Assembly (NCBI RefSeq): GCF_047675955.1
Contig: NC_132915.1
Coordinates: forward strand, 19,449,766-19,513,765
DNA: 64,000 nucleotides
Direction of reading: 5' to 3'
Origin: Chlorocebus sabaeus
Lineage: Eukaryota > Chordata > Mammalia > Primates > Cercopithecidae
This document shows positions 44,435 through 57,470 of this stretch, one piece after another. Made by a program: the position numbers and the translations under genes. The notes below the pieces were generated by a model that worked only from the letters and a program-made list of their open reading frames with translations, was not told the origin of the DNA and did no database searches. Numbering within the stretch: the stretch's first letter is position 1; each line of letters opens with the position of its first letter.

Positions 44435-46996
44435 CAGGTTTTGGATTAGGGAAGCCTCAGCTGAAGTAAACATTTAAACAAACATAATAAAAACACAGAC
44501 CACTTTTATGGCTCTGTGTTTATAAAATTCCCACCAGGGAAAACAATTGCTATGCTCGTTATAAGAAAATTACATGCCTCATGGGGAAGTGATCAACTCT
44601 GAGACAGTCAAAAGATAATATAGGAGGATTATGACCCTAAGAATGAAAGTAATAAAATAATTTGAACAATTCTTTAAAAGAAGTATTTATTAATATTTAT
44701 ATAGTTAGATTTTTCTAAAGGAATAAATGCTATAATAGATACTATTGATTATTTACCGAACAGCTATTTCCCCCAATTTCTGGCTTATCACAGATGTTGT
44801 TATACTTTTTTTTTAGATTTTAAAGCAGCTAGAGCTCCAGGGGAGCCTGGGTTACTGCCCAGTCAGAGGAGACAGATCGTGATTTGTGTAAATCAGTTAC
44901 GGTAATTCCATCTCTTTATAATTTAAGAACAGTGTGCAGCACAATTGTAGTCAACAAGACATGAGGAAAATCTGCTGTGAAGTTTGTGGAAAAGTCTTCT
45001 TGGTTCATATACATGGACATCTGAAGTGATATCCTCTTTCTGCCACTAGACAATCTATGTGAGGATGAGGTGCTTGGAGCTGCTGCTGCAGCTATCTTGT
45101 GAACCATGAAGGGAAAGGCCCAAGGCACTATCAAACATTAAGGATGGAGAATAGAAACATGGAAGGACCCTGAGTCCTTGATGATATAATTTATCCACTG
45201 AATTTAACTACTCTGGAGCTGCCCTGTCTTTGAAATTATTATTGTGTGGAGTATACTTCTTATAGTTCAAATAATTTGCACTTGGTCTTTTATTACTTAC
45301 AGCCCAGATCAAAACAACCGATAAATTGTACCAGTAAAAAGAGGATAATGGAGGTGGGGGTGGGGGAGATGAATTGGTGATGTTTGTAAAGAACCAAATA
45401 ATAATTATAGAAATGAAAAATGTGAAGTGTTGAAGTTATAAACTTGTTGGGCAGATTAAACATCTGACTACTCACAACTCAAGTGACAGCTAGGTAAACA
45501 GAGGACAGATCTGAGAATGCACACAAAATACAGCCTAAAATAAGAGAAATATGAAAGACAGTGGTAAACTGACAGATAGAAGGAAAAGGTCTAATTTATA
45601 TCTAAGTTCTCCAAAGGAGGAAAATAAAGAGAATAATGAGGCAATATTTACTTAATTAATAATGGGAAATTTTCAATAATTAATGAAATGCATCCATTTC
45701 CAGATAAGAGGGAAATCATGAATCCTAAGCAGGATAAAAATACTTCCTCAATGGCTACATCATAGTGAAAGAGAAAAGAGGGAAACCTTAAAAGTAACCA
45801 GAGAATAAAGTAGGATTATCTATGATGAAAAATATAATGGCCCCCTCGCCAACAAGTATCTTCCTGACTCCACATACCACTGGCCTTCTTTTGAAAATCT
45901 CCTTAGAACGCTGATTATGTTCAGATGTTAAATGAAGATTTCTTGATCTCAGGAAAGGTACACTTCATGTGGGAGAGGGGCTCTTGCCAATGAAACATGA
46001 GAAATTTCCAGCCATGATGAGATCATTGGTACTATACTCTCATGGCTAAAAACAAAACAAAATAAAATCTATTGTGACTGATTTTAGACTTTTTTTTCAA
46101 TAGGTATTCCAAAACTGTGATCCCTGCGAGAAGGGAAATAAATACAATGAGACCCATAAACACCCTGAATTTCTGTACAGACACACGTTCTACATATTGG
46201 TGTGAGGACAGGTGGCCCAGACAGAGCACAGCAGTATCAATGAGGTGAGGAGAAAGAGGCTGTAATTCAAGAACCCTGAGATGCCCAGAATTTTCCTGGA
46301 AGAAGAGAGTGGTGTTGAAAAGTAGATCCAGAAATCTGCATAGTACGCCAGACACTGAACTGGTCATGCACAGGGTTACTGCACATGCCCAGAAAAGAAC
46401 TATTCAGTGTGCTGTGAGAAGAACAATTTCCAGGGCTAGTGAAAGGGTCAGGGACATTTGAGTCCTGACCACCCCGAGCAGTGAGAATGTACTGAACACC
46501 CAGAGTACGCAATAGAGGCCTGAGAAAGGCCATAACTTAGGAAGAGGGTTAATTTAGCATGAAAGAGGGAAGCACCACTTTAGACTTTCCCAAATAAATC
46601 TTGTAAAGATGACTTGGAAGGATTAAACTAATTCTCAATAAATTGCCCGCCTTTCAGAACAGAGCTCAAAACCCTGTTAAGGAATCAACAAAATCCAGTT
46701 ACTCAAGAAAATAGCAGCTAAAATCCAGCATACAATACAAAATTTCTACTTATGTGAAGAAGTAGGAACGTTTGAACCATATCTAGGACAAAAATCAATA
46801 AAGTTTGAAGAAATTGCCGAGAACAGCTTGGTAGTAGAGACCCTAATTCAGTGGCACTAGAGGAATTAAAGACACATGCATAGAAATACAGGGTGTGGAG
46901 TGGGAAATCAGGGGTCTCACAGCCTTCAGAGCTGAGAGCCTCAAACAAAGATTTACCCACATATTTACTGACAGTAAACTAGTCACAAGCATTGTT
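44435..46996. other. Intergenic, no gene seen
   Basis: Short overlapping ORFs (for example 46032-46367 and 46267-46533 minus) match no family I know. Repeat ancestry is likely in places but not recognised. Confidence 0.4.
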
Positions 46997-47029
46997 TCTA
47001 TAGATTATAGATTAACTATAATCTATAGA
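46997..47029. repeat. Perfect inverted repeat, 14-base arms
   Basis: tctatagattatag at 46997-47010 pairs exactly with ctataatctataga at 47016-47029, with attaa between. It is AT-only apart from a few G/C and could form a cruciform or hairpin. It ends directly before the LTR-like repeat. Confidence 0.95.
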
Positions 47030-47322
47030 TTATAAGAAACAAAGGGATGGGCCAAAATTAAGAGATGGGTTTGGCTAGTTATCTGCAGCAGGAACATGTC
47101 CTTACGGCACAGATCACTCATGCTGTTGTTTGTGGTTTAGGAATGTCTTTAAGTGGTTTTCCGCCCTGGTGGGCCAGGTGTTCCTTGCCCTCATTCTGGT
47201 AAACCCACAACCTTCAGCGTGGGCATCATGGCCATCACCAACATGTCACAGTGCCACAGAGATTTTGTTTATGGGCAGTTTTGGGGCCAGTTTATGGCCA
47301 GATTTGGGGGCCTGTTCCCAAC
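47030..47322 (+). mobile_element. LTR-like primate repeat, family not assigned
   Basis: From 'tataagaaacaaagggatggg' to 'gggggcctgttcccaaca' the text has the look of a retroviral LTR (TG/TA start, CA end). Blocks are 'gttatctgcagcaggaacatg', 'gttttccgccctggtgggcc' and 'cagttttggggccagtttatgg'. I recall it as an endogenous retrovirus-related repeat seen at many primate loci but cannot name it. No internal viral gene follows. Confidence 0.5.
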
Positions 47323-47478
47323 AGAAATCATGGTTGAATAAATTTTCACGTTTGGTGACAAGGATAACCCACACATCCAAAGAGTTTAATGAACCCCAAG
47401 CAAGGTAACCATGAAGAAAACCACCTAAAGTCACATGATACTCAAATTGCTGAGGACCAACACTAAATTGAAAATCTT

Positions 47479-47779
47479 TTTTCTTTGTTTTTTTCAAAGA
47501 CAGAGTCTCACTTTGTCACCCAGGCTGGAGTGCAGTGGTGTGATCTCAGCTCACTGCAAGCTCCACCTCCCAGGTTCACACCATTCTCTTTCCTCAGCCT
47601 CCCGAGTAGCTGGGACTACAGGTGTCTGCAACCATGGAGCTAATTTTTTCATATTTTTTTTAGTAGAAATGAGGTTTCACCGTGTTGGCCAGGATGGTCT
47701 CGATCTCCTGACCTCATGATACGCCCACCTCGGCCTCCCAAAGTGCTGGGATTACAGGCATAAGCCACTGCGCCCGGCC
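47479..47779 (-). repeat. Alu SINE, minus strand
   Basis: From an interrupted T tail to 'gcgcccggcc'. The target-site duplication tgaaaatctt lies at 47469-47478 and 47780-47789. Confidence 0.95.
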
Positions 47780-47849
47780 TGAAAATCTTAAAAGTAAGCA
47801 GAGAAAACAGTTTATTTTTTACTCTTTTAAAAAACATTTTACTTATTTA

Positions 47850-49000
47850 TTTATTTTGTTTACTTGACAAATAGTAATGATAGATGATAGATAGATAGAT
47901 ACATAGATACATAGATACATAGATAGATAGATATAATGGGGTACAATATGATGTTTACATATGAATATATTGTGAAATGATTAAATCAGGCTAATTAACA
48001 TATCTGTCACCTCACCAGCTTACTATTTTTTGTGTGTGGTGAGAACATTTAAAATCTACTCTTCTGGCAATTTTGAAATATATGACACATTATTATTAAC
48101 TCTAGTCACCATGCTGCATAATAGATCACTAAAATTTATTCCTCAGGTATAACAGAAACTTTGTACTCTTTAACGAATCTCTCTCCTTTCCCCATCTTCA
48201 CCCCCAGTCTCTGGTGACCACCATTCTACTCTCTGCTTCTGTGAATTTGACTTTTTTAGATTCCCCATGAAAATAAGATCATGAAGTATTTGTCTTTCTG
48301 TGCCTGGATTATTTCACTTATCATAATGTCCTCTAGGTTCATATGTGCTTGCAAATGACAAAATTTCTTCTTTTTAAGGCTGAACAGTATTCCATTATGT
48401 GTATATATCATATTATCTTTATATCTCCATCTATTAATGGATATTTAGATTGCTTCCATATCTTGGCTATTGTGAATAATGCTGCAGAGAACATGGAACT
48501 GCAGATATCTCTCGGACATTCTAATTTCAGTTCCTTTGACTATATACCCAGAAGTGGGATTGCTGAATCACATGGCAATTCTATTGCTAGTTTTTAAGAA
48601 CGCTCATGCTGTTTTCCAAAATGGCAGCACTAATTTACATTCTCACCAGCAGTGTACCAGGTTTCCCTTTTCTCCACATCCTTGCTGACACTTATTATCT
48701 TTCATCTTTTTCATGATAGCCATTCATTCTAACAGGTGTGAGGTCTTACCTCATTATGGATTTAAATTACATTTCTCTAGTGATTTGTGAAGTTGAGCAT
48801 GTTTTCATATATTTGTTGGCCATTTGTATGTCTTCTTTTGAGAAATGTCTATTCAGGTCTTTTGCCATTTTTTTACTGGGTTATTTGTTTTCTTGCTATT
48901 GAATTGAGTTTCTTACTTATTTTGTATATTAGTTACTTTTTACTCTTAACAGCGTCTTTGGATGAACAGAAGTTCTTAAATTGAATATGGTCCAATCATC
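47850..49000 (-). repeat. Old LINE-1 3' region (L1M/L1PB type)
   Basis: The reverse of L1 3' UTR and ORF2 end, with 'gaacatttaaaatctactc', 'ctgaacagtattccattatg', 'cttggctattgtgaataatgctgcag' and 'ttcttttgagaaatgtctattcagg'. It is diverged with no long frame. Confidence 0.8.
47877..47936. repeat. (GATA)n / (GATACATA)n microsatellite
   Basis: A compound tetranucleotide repeat at the 3' end of the old L1: GATA units interrupted by three 'gatacata' units. Confidence 0.93.
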
Positions 49001-49009
49001 AATATTTTC

Positions 49010-49724
49010 ATTTATAAATTGTAGTTTTTGCCCACCTCAAGCTCATGAAACTGTTTTGTTTTACAACAGTTATCATTTTATGTGTTATAGTTCCTGAGTG
49101 CTTGATTTTCATTTTCAATATTCTCATGTTCCCAAGACACTTGCTGGAACACCAGCAATAATGTATATATGCCTGGTAACAGGAAGAAATGGAGTGGGAG
49201 GGACAAAATGTTATACCAAAACATCTACCCATATTTGAAGCATCTGTCCCAGAAATCTTTCCTATCAATGTCTACATATAGTCTACATATAGTTACATGA
49301 CCATAGCAAGCAACAAGAGAGCTTTTTAAAATTTCAGTTAAAGGTATTGTTCTCTCAAATAAAACTTGCTTCTATTATTAAAGATGGGAGAAATGAATAT
49401 TGGTGGAGTCTTCTGGCTGTTTACTGAAATCCAATCTTACCTTTTCCTTGGCACACGGCTGCTTAGCTAACGGTTACTTTCCTAGCGTATTTTATTGTTC
49501 TCTATGGCCTTGTCATTAAGTTCTGGCCATTGTAATGTGAGTAGAAGTGGTGTGTGCAACATTGACTTTACTTAGTTAAAATAAAATTTTTTACTTTGGT
49601 AATTTCCTTTTCTTCTTCCTGTGAACTATAATATAGATATGCCTGCAACCCAGCTAAGATGATGCATTTGAGGAAAACCCTTTAAAGATGGAAAAGAATT
49701 AAGATGAAAGGAAAATTGGTTTTC
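49010..49724. other. Intergenic, no gene seen
   Basis: No feature recognised. It lies between two old L1 fragments of opposite orientation. Confidence 0.4.
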
Positions 49725-50420
49725 TCATGTAACAAAATAATGCGAGATCCCTACCTCATACCATCTAAAAATATAAATGCCAGAGGGATCAAAGATACAA
49801 AATGTGATAAAACAAAATTTCAAAGACTTTCAGAAAAAAATCTTTATAGTCTCTGGATCAGAAGAGATTTCTAAATAAAATACATAAATAAAAGAGAAAA
49901 GATTGAAAATTTTGACAACATTAAACTTCAAAATTGCTTGATGATAGAGGAAAATATAAACAAATTTAAAAGACAAGATAGGCTTGTGGCTGATCTCTAA
50001 TATGCAAAATTTTTTTACCCAATGACAAAAATTAAATGGCCTAAATAGAAATATAGGCAAATATTTACACAATCAATTTAGAGACAAGAAAATTCTAAAT
50101 GGCCAAGGAACAGAAGAAGTTAGCTTGGCCTTGCTGTTGATCAGAAAATGCCAATTAAAGCAACAAGATATTTTTCCTCATAACAAAGATTGTAAAGACT
50201 GCTAATATCCAATGCTGTCACAGAACAAGAAAACAACCTCACTATAAATACAGAAATCATTGCATAAATTGGCAAAGATTCATGCTACAAGATATTATGC
50301 AGTTATTAAAAGAATGAGGTAGCCTCATATTTAGAGATCTGTTTCTGATCTTTTTAAATGAAAAAAGCCTGGTACAAAATAACAAGCATAGAATGATATT
50401 ATTTTTATAAAATCAGATGA
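49725..50420 (+). repeat. Old LINE-1 ORF2 3' region (L1M type), plus strand
   Basis: The text 'gagatccctacctcataccatc', 'aatgccagagggatcaaag', 'gaaaattttgacaacattaaac' and 'gatctctaatatgcaaa' is the ORF2 C-terminal part of an ancient L1, full of indels. Confidence 0.75.
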
Positions 50421-51453
50421 CCCTCCTTCTTGTAAGCAAGCAAAACAAACCTCTGTAAATGTGTGTAAAAGAAAAACATTGGTTGATATTAAGTGGGTCC
50501 ATTTCCAACGTAATTCCTGCATTACAGTATGAGAGCTTTCAAGCAGCTATGAGCAATGCACTTTTTGGCTATTGGCACTGCTATCTCAATTACTTGTTTT
50601 TCATTATTTATAAAACCTAATATACAAGTTTTGGCTTTTATGGTAATACCATTCCCAAGGGCACATTGATAAAGTAGATGAGGCCTTAGCCAAGCAACAT
50701 GCACAGGCTTGGATGTTGTTAGTGCTTCTTTGATATTTGTATAAATGCTTCTGAAACCTTTCAGCAGAGTCAGTGGGCAAAAATGTGCTGCCTGTGCCTG
50801 TTCATATCCGAATCTTCAAAAGTTGAATCTGTTGAGAATTTTGTTCTCAAAATCATTTTTATGTTATTCTGACGTTGCAATAAACCAGCTTTTTAAAAAG
50901 GCTATTAATCTATGAGGCAGAGTCTGCCATGTAGCCAAATCACTTTCTTTCAGTATGTTTGACACTTAGAAACATTAACATGTTCATGCCATTTAGCATA
51001 CTATTATTTAGGGCACCAGTAATGGCTAAATGCTTCTCTGGGTAACACTTACTCCCAGGGAGATTCTTGAGAAGAACGGAATTCATTATGTTCACTGATG
51101 CTGTGATATTAGGAATCAACAGAGAAACAGAGCAATCACAGGGAGATACACAAGCTGGAGAAGGACAAGGACACAGGCCACATAATACAATAGAAAATAT
51201 GCTCTGCTTGCTGGGGCTGGAGACCTGTACTGTAGACCCAGCTGTGCCATTAGTTGTCTAACTCTCTATGCTGTCGTCTTCCCATTCAAGAACAAGGAGC
51301 TTGTCTTAGATTGTGTCTTTTTAGGTAACGTTTCTCTAATTCGTAGGCTCCTTGGGAGTGATTGTGGGAGATGTACGTTGGTACGTTAGAAGTACTAATG
51401 AAGATGGGGCACTAATCTCAGGCCTGGTGAAACCAGAACAGCTTTGCCTATCT
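50421..51453. other. Intergenic, no gene seen
   Basis: No feature recognised. Confidence 0.4.
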
Positions 51454-51761
51454 TTGTTTTTTTTGTTTTGTTTTGTTTGAGATGGAGTCTCATTCTGTCA
51501 CCCAGGCTGAAGTGCAGTGGCTCGATCTTGGCTCACTGCAACGTGCACCTCCTGAGTTCAAGTGATTCTTCTGCCTCAGCCTCCCAAGTAGCTGGGATTA
51601 CAGGTGCCCACCACAATACCCAGCTAATTTTTGTGTTTTCAGTAGAGACGGGGTTTCACAATGTTGACCAGCCTGGTCTCGAACTCCTGACCTTAAGTGA
51701 TCCGCGCCCTGCTTGGCCTCCCAAAGTGTTGGGATTACAGGCGTGAGCCACCATGTCTGGA
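51454..51761 (-). repeat. Alu SINE, minus strand
   Basis: From a (TTTTG)n tail to 'ccatgtctgga'. Flanks 'tctttgtttt' and 'cttttgtttt' suggest the insertion duplication. Confidence 0.92.
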
Positions 51762-52764
51762 CTTTTGTTTTTTATATTAGTGTTCTATGTAACATTTGGT
51801 ATGAAATAAAGTTTGAAAACCCCTACACCAGATTATTTACTTGCTCTCAAGCAGTCCTCAAAATTCTGTGGTTTTAAGTACAGATGGAAGATGTCACCGT
51901 GGACTTTCTTTAATGTACAGTCTTTACTTTGTCAACAGGAATGTTTCCCAAAGTACATTCTTTGGAACTCTGTTTGATGTTAATAGGAAAAAAGGGAGGG
52001 GCGGCTACGATGTAGACAAATATGTCTCATAAAGTTTTCATTGCAGGACTTCTCAGTCCAATGTGACGGGATCCCTTAAGCGCTTTTCCCCACATTTCTT
52101 TGTACTTTATCTTTTTGATCTGATTCCCACTGAACTCCACCTTCCCACACTTTTCCACTATGATCCCAGGAAGCTGGAAGTTAGGACTTCTACTTGTGAA
52201 TTTGGATGCTGGACGGGGGACCACAATTCAGTCCATGCCAGGGGTCATTTGTTACTGGGACATAGCCTAGTGTCTCCTCATATATCATCTACCTGCTTGC
52301 AGACACCAATATTTGGAAATTACCTTTGACTTCTTTCACCCTTCACACAAATATATTAGCAAGTCTCGTAATATGTATCTTTTGAAGATCTCTATAAAAT
52401 GTTCAGTATCTTCATTCTCACAGTAGTTAGCTGAAGCCATCCACAAGGAGCAGTCCTACATACTCAATGATGTTTCCCATGCCTCCAGTCGAATCAGGCT
52501 CTTTCTCCCAGAAGAGAGAGCTGGGAAACAAGGATGCTAGGTAGCCCCAAGTGGGCGTGTGCAGTTGAACATGATGTGATGAAGAGGAAGCTGTGAGCTG
52601 TGTGCAGGTGGCACAGAGAAACATGTTTAGGGAAAGAGAGAAAAAAGCAGACACAATGAGAAGGGAGAACAAACCATGTGCAGGTTGGGAGAGGGGGAAT
52701 GTAGCTGTCTCTGTGCCTGGTAACTTTCCTGGTCCAGATTGCCTTTTTAATTTTCTTCTTCTTC
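51762..52764. other. Intergenic, no gene seen
   Basis: No feature recognised. Confidence 0.4.
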
Positions 52765-53064
52765 TTTTTTTTTTTTGACGGAGTCTTACTCTGTCACACA
52801 GGCTGGAGGGCTGGAGTGCAGTGGTGCAATCTCAGCTCACTGCAACTTCCGCCTCCCGGGTTCAAGGGATTCTCCTGCCTCAGCCTCCGGAGTAGTTGGT
52901 ACTACAGGCACCCACCTCCATGCCCAGCTAATTTTCATATTTTTAGTAGAGACGGGGTTTCACCGTGTTGGCCAGCCTGGTCTCAAACTCCTGACCTCAA
53001 GGGATCCCCCCGCCTTAGCCTCCCAAAGTGCTGGGATTAGAGGAGTGAGCCACTGCAGCCAGCC
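52765..53064 (-). repeat. Alu SINE, minus strand
   Basis: From a CTT-rich T tail to 'gcagccagcc'. An 8-base duplication 'ggctggag' gives 'ggctggagggctggag' near the 3' end of the Alu. Confidence 0.93.
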
Positions 53065-53396
53065 CAACTCCAGATGTTAATCCCTGGCTGTACTTCTTCC
53101 CTTGCCTCCATGTTTCTGTCCTAGTTTCGCTCCTGACAGCCCTCTTCCTCCTTTGTGGCATTCTCTAGTTCCACTTCTACTTTGCTAAGCAGTGTGCCAG
53201 TGCTGAGGGAAGCAAGACTCTTCCTTGCAAATCCTTCAGAGTCAGAATTCCATCCCACCATAACAGTATTTCTAGGGTCCATCACGAGTATATGTATTGT
53301 CAAGGAATTTTATGAAAATTTTCCAAAACTATATTCCGTGAAAAACAGAAATTTCCAAAACTTGAAAGCAGCATTTCTTTCTTGCTACTTAGTATA

Positions 53397-53817
53397 GGAT
53401 GCACTGTGTCCCCACAAAAGAGATATGTCTAAGTTCGAATCCCCAGGACCTCAGAATGTGACCTTATTTGGAAGTAGGGTTGTTGCAGATGTAACTAGTT
53501 AAGATGAGGTCATATTGGAGTAGGGTGGGCCTTTATACCAACATGGCCATGTGAAAACTACTTGAGGACATGCAGGGAGATGGAGGCGAAAACTGGAGTG
53601 ATTCATCTACAAGCTAAGGAAGGCCAAGGATTGATGGCAAACAGCAGAAGCCAGGAGAGGCAAGGAAGTTTTCTCCCCTAGAGACATCAGAGAGAATACA
53701 GCCTTGCCACCACCTTGAATTCAGACTTCTAACCTTCAGAACTGTGAGAGAATAAATCTGTGTAGCTTTCAGCCACCTATGTTTTGGGACTTTGTTCCAG
53801 CAGCCCTAGGACACTAA
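53397..53817 (+). repeat. MaLR-type (MLT1-like) LTR
   Basis: The text 'ggacctcagaatgtgacctta', 'gttaagatgaggtcatattgg', 'ttcagaactgtgagagaataaatc' and 'gggactttgttccagcagcccta' is the plan of a common MaLR-like LTR in plus orientation. It is the same family as the minus-strand copy at 9.4-10.0 kb. Confidence 0.6.
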
Positions 53818-54442
53818 TACCCCAGTGTTCTGGAGGTCCAGGGCTGGGAGATGCCATTCTCTCCTCACTTGAAGGATACGGAGTCCTCCCTGGGCCCTGC
53901 CACTCACCATGCAAAGACCAAGGCAAAAAAGATGAGAGTGCAGGCAGGTGGGGGGAGGGCAGGCAGCTCCTCCTCCCTCCTGATCCACAGCAGACGTCTT
54001 CCACTTCTAAGACGGAAATGAGGGACTTCGGTGGTCCATCCAAACCTCTAACTCCACCTTGCTTCTCTCTTCTCTTCTCCCTGACCCAAGTGTCAATACC
54101 CACTGCCACAGCCTTCTGTGTCTAAGTTTTTAAATAAAATTAATTAAAGGAGGTTTGAGAACATCACACTCATCAGTATATGATATGGAAGTACAACCAC
54201 TTAAGATAATGGAGAAGTAGCTGATGGATTTGGGCCCAGTGGCTGAAAGCCATTTATTCATCCCAGGCCATGGGCCCCTTAACATCTCTCAGAGTTGTCT
54301 CCTAGGCAGCCTCCCTCTCCTTGCTCTTTCCCCGCAGTCCTGGACTGCCACCCTTCTTGGTTTACTAGCTGCACTCAGTGTGTCTTAGAAAGCCACTTTC
54401 TTTTCCCTGCAGAAACCAAACTGTGAATACACTGAGTCAATA
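53818..54442. other. Intergenic, no gene seen
   Basis: Complementary ORFs at 53777-54125 on both strands reflect a GC-rich stop-poor stretch, not a recognised protein. Confidence 0.4.
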
Positions 54443-54455
54443 AATGTCCTTTTCT

Positions 54456-54760
54456 GGCCGGGTGTGGTGGCTCACGCCTATAATCCCAGCAGTTTGGGAG
54501 GCCGAGGTGGGCAGGTCACCTGAGGTCAGGAGTTTGACACCAGCCTGGCCAACATGACAAAACCCTGTCTCTACTAAACATACAAAAAATTAGCCAGGAG
54601 TGGTGGCAGGTGCTTGTAATCCCAGTTACTCAGGAGGCTGAGGCAGGAAAATCACTTGAACCTGGAAGGCAGAGGCTGCAATGAGCCGAGATCACGCCAC
54701 TGCACTCCAGCCTGGGGAATAGAGCAAGACTCTGTCTCTAAATAAATAAATAAATACATA
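54456..54760 (+). repeat. Alu SINE, plus strand
   Basis: From 'ggccgggtgtggtggctcac' to an (AAAT)n tail. Perfect duplication aatgtccttttct at 54443-54455 and 54761-54773. Confidence 0.95.
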
Positions 54761-54773
54761 AATGTCCTTTTCT

Positions 54774-55855
54774 CTGGGAACTTCCAGATCCCTGGTGAAC
54801 ACCTGCTCCCTTGAGTATTGAGAACAGATTTGAAAAGAGTGAGGAAAGAAAAACAAAAAAATAGTGCATCAAGTATAAGCCTGATTACTTCTCCAAAACT
54901 GGCTGGACAGATTCCAAGTCAGATCACCGGGGTAGGGTTTTCAGGTGTGCTAACAGGCTGCGGCTCCTCTGACTATGTCAATAGAAGAACTTCAGGATTC
55001 CAACAGCCACCTGGCAACACCAGTGTTTTCTCTGGAGTAATCTGATCCTGCCATAACATAAGTAAGTAGCAACAAAAACTAAAGCCAATGCAGATACAAA
55101 GACTCTGGAAGGAGACAGGGCAAAATGTTAACTATTGTTTTCTCTAAGAAGTAGAACTAAGAAGGAGTTTTGCTTCTTTTGTTTGTAAAACTTTCTGAAT
55201 TGTATGACTTTTTTCTTTTTCTTTTCTTTCTTTTTTTTTTTTTTTAACAATAATAGGTTTCTATTTTAAGTCAGACAAATAAAGGGGTCTCAAATTTGTA
55301 AGGCAACCACTGTCACCCAACTCAATGTAGAGAATGGGTAATATGATGATTTAGCTTAACCAGAAAGAAAATTTCTTGATTAGCTGGTAAATAAAAACAA
55401 AATAGAAAAGTGGGCATTGATCTGCCCATTTTACTAGCGTTGATTATTAGATTGCTGTGTTCATTACAAGGCTGTACACTATAAGCTTATCATGGGTATA
55501 CTGAAAAGTTTCTATGGTTCAAGGTGCAGAACATATGACTAAAATGGCTTAAATCATAGAGGTTTATTCTCACATAACCAGAATGTGCAGGTAAGGAGCA
55601 CTAGCTTCAGCTTCTCTGCTATTCTTTTGGCCTTTCCTGATGGCCTCAAGCTCCCCATCTTGCTGGGGACCCTGCTGGGGCACACGTCTGCCCTCCTGCA
55701 GGGTGCCCAGTCCTCAGCACACTCCTTGTTAGGAGTCTGTGTAAACATTGGGTCCCTCCACATCACGCAGTTGTGGGAAGGAGGCTCCCTCTGCCTGGGC
55801 GTGGTCTGGACTGTTGTCCTCTGACTTTTGTAGATACCTGGATAATGTGGTCAAT
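54774..55855. other. Intergenic, no gene seen
   Basis: It contains a T-rich run at about 55209-55247. No gene recognised. Confidence 0.4.
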
Positions 55856-55943
55856 GTGACGAGCTGATGGGTGCAGCAAACCAACATGGCACATGTATAC
55901 ATATGTAACAAATCTGCACATTGTGCACTTGTACCCTAGAACA
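55856..55943 (+). repeat. Tiny L1 3' end fragment
   Basis: About 88 bases (gacgagctgatgggtgcagc ... cacttgtaccctagaac) are the terminal L1 3' UTR only. No clear A tail or duplication was found. Confidence 0.8.
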
Positions 55944-56792
55944 ACTACTGTGGTTGTTCCAAGCCTTATGCTTTTGTCAGGGAAAAAAGCAAGAAGAAGG
56001 GGAGGGCTTCTACGTTATTGAAGAAGAAAATCGTTCCTAGAAGCTTTCCTAGCGCATTCCTCTCAGTTCTCATTGGCCAGAATTGGGTCACTTGCCCATT
56101 CTCTGACAGCAAGGGATGCTGGGAAACAATATCTGGCATCTTCCATCTGTGGTAAAAAGCAGTCTCTTCCCACTAAGGGGCATCATGAGCACGAAGAGCA
56201 GAGAACTTGGAGGAGGGAATCCAGAGATAAATATACCCACAAGTATTAAGTCCTTTATAAAATCTTTTATAAGCATCTGAAATGTCTTAGCCTGAGTAAA
56301 AGAAAACTAAAGATCAGATTAATAACATGCTTCAACAGTACGACATTTTTATATCATAGTTATCTGCCCACTATCATATGCAAAGGATGATTCTTAATGC
56401 TTTGAAAAAACATGAAAGTGTGATAAGGGAAGGAAAAATACCTACTACGTGCTTACCCTAAGTCAGGCACTGTCGCAGGTGATTTAAATATTTTATTTCA
56501 ATGACTCCTTTAAAGGAGCTACTGGATTTATTTTATAGATGAGGAAATGGAAGCCTCAGGAAACTAGAGCATTTTTGCCACGTTCCCTTCCTGGGACTTT
56601 ACACCTCCTACCAATTCTACAACTAGCAAGACCTCTTCTAGGAAAAAACGCAACCAGATTACACAGGTATACATAGAATATGACTAAGTAAAACTGTGAG
56701 TTTATGCATTGATAAAAGATAGTGGAGGTAAATATGAATGATCTCAAAGCTGGTTAGGCTTTGATTATTCTCCCTTTAAATTTTTTTAATCC
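55944..56792. other. Intergenic; possible ancient MIR/L2-like piece
   Basis: Around 56450-56570 the text (cttaccctaagtcaggcactg ... tatagatgaggaaatggaagc) resembles old MIR/L2-type repeats. Nothing else is seen. Confidence 0.4.
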
Positions 56793-57100
56793 AGGCTGGG
56801 CATGGTGACTTCAGGACTGTAATCCCAGCACTTTGGGAGGCTGAGGCAGGTGAATCACTTGGAGTCAAGAGTTCGAGACCAGCCTGGCCAACATGGTGAA
56901 ACCCTGTCTCTACTAAAAATAGAAACAAACAAAAAATCAGCCAGGCATCATGGCACCTGTAATCCCAGCTACTTGGGAGGCTGAGGCAGGAGAATCACTT
57001 GAACCCAGAAAGCAGAGGTTGCAGTGAACCAAGATCACACCACTGCACTCCAGACTGGGTGACAGAGTGAGACTCCATCTCATAAATAAATAAATAAATA
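56793..57100 (+). repeat. Alu SINE, plus strand
   Basis: From 'aggctgggcatggtgacttc' to an (AAAT)n tail. It is diverged and has a short deletion near 'ggcatcatggcacctg'. Confidence 0.92.
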
Positions 57101-57470
57101 TTCTTAATCTTAATGATGTTTTAAGAACTTGTTTGGAGGTTCTAGCAAGGGAGTACAGCTACTCCCTTGACAGAAGCTATACCCTTGACAGTAGTACCTA
57201 GACAGTACAGCTATACCCTTAACAGAAGAATGGTCCTCCTCCATAGAGGATCAAAGCCCTAATCAATCCCAGGGCTGTGGTTGGGATGCAGCTGGAGCAG
57301 TAGAAATGGGACACCCACCTAGCTAGCCAGATCAGCTGAATCAACCCTGGCAATCAATGAGGTGACGGATGTCACAACCAGATTGCCCTCACATCCCTTA
57401 ATGGTGTTTTGAAAGTTGAAAGAACTTTTGGAAGTTTTTGTGTAGGTCCAAGCTAAGTTGTAAAAGCACT

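Noticed and set aside
53777..54125. Paired 110- and 113-codon ORFs on opposite strands
   Set aside because: GC-rich low-stop region; the two frames mirror each other and match nothing known.
55585..55824. 79-codon plus ORF with signal-peptide-like text
   Set aside because: No known family, mirrored by minus ORFs, no gene context.
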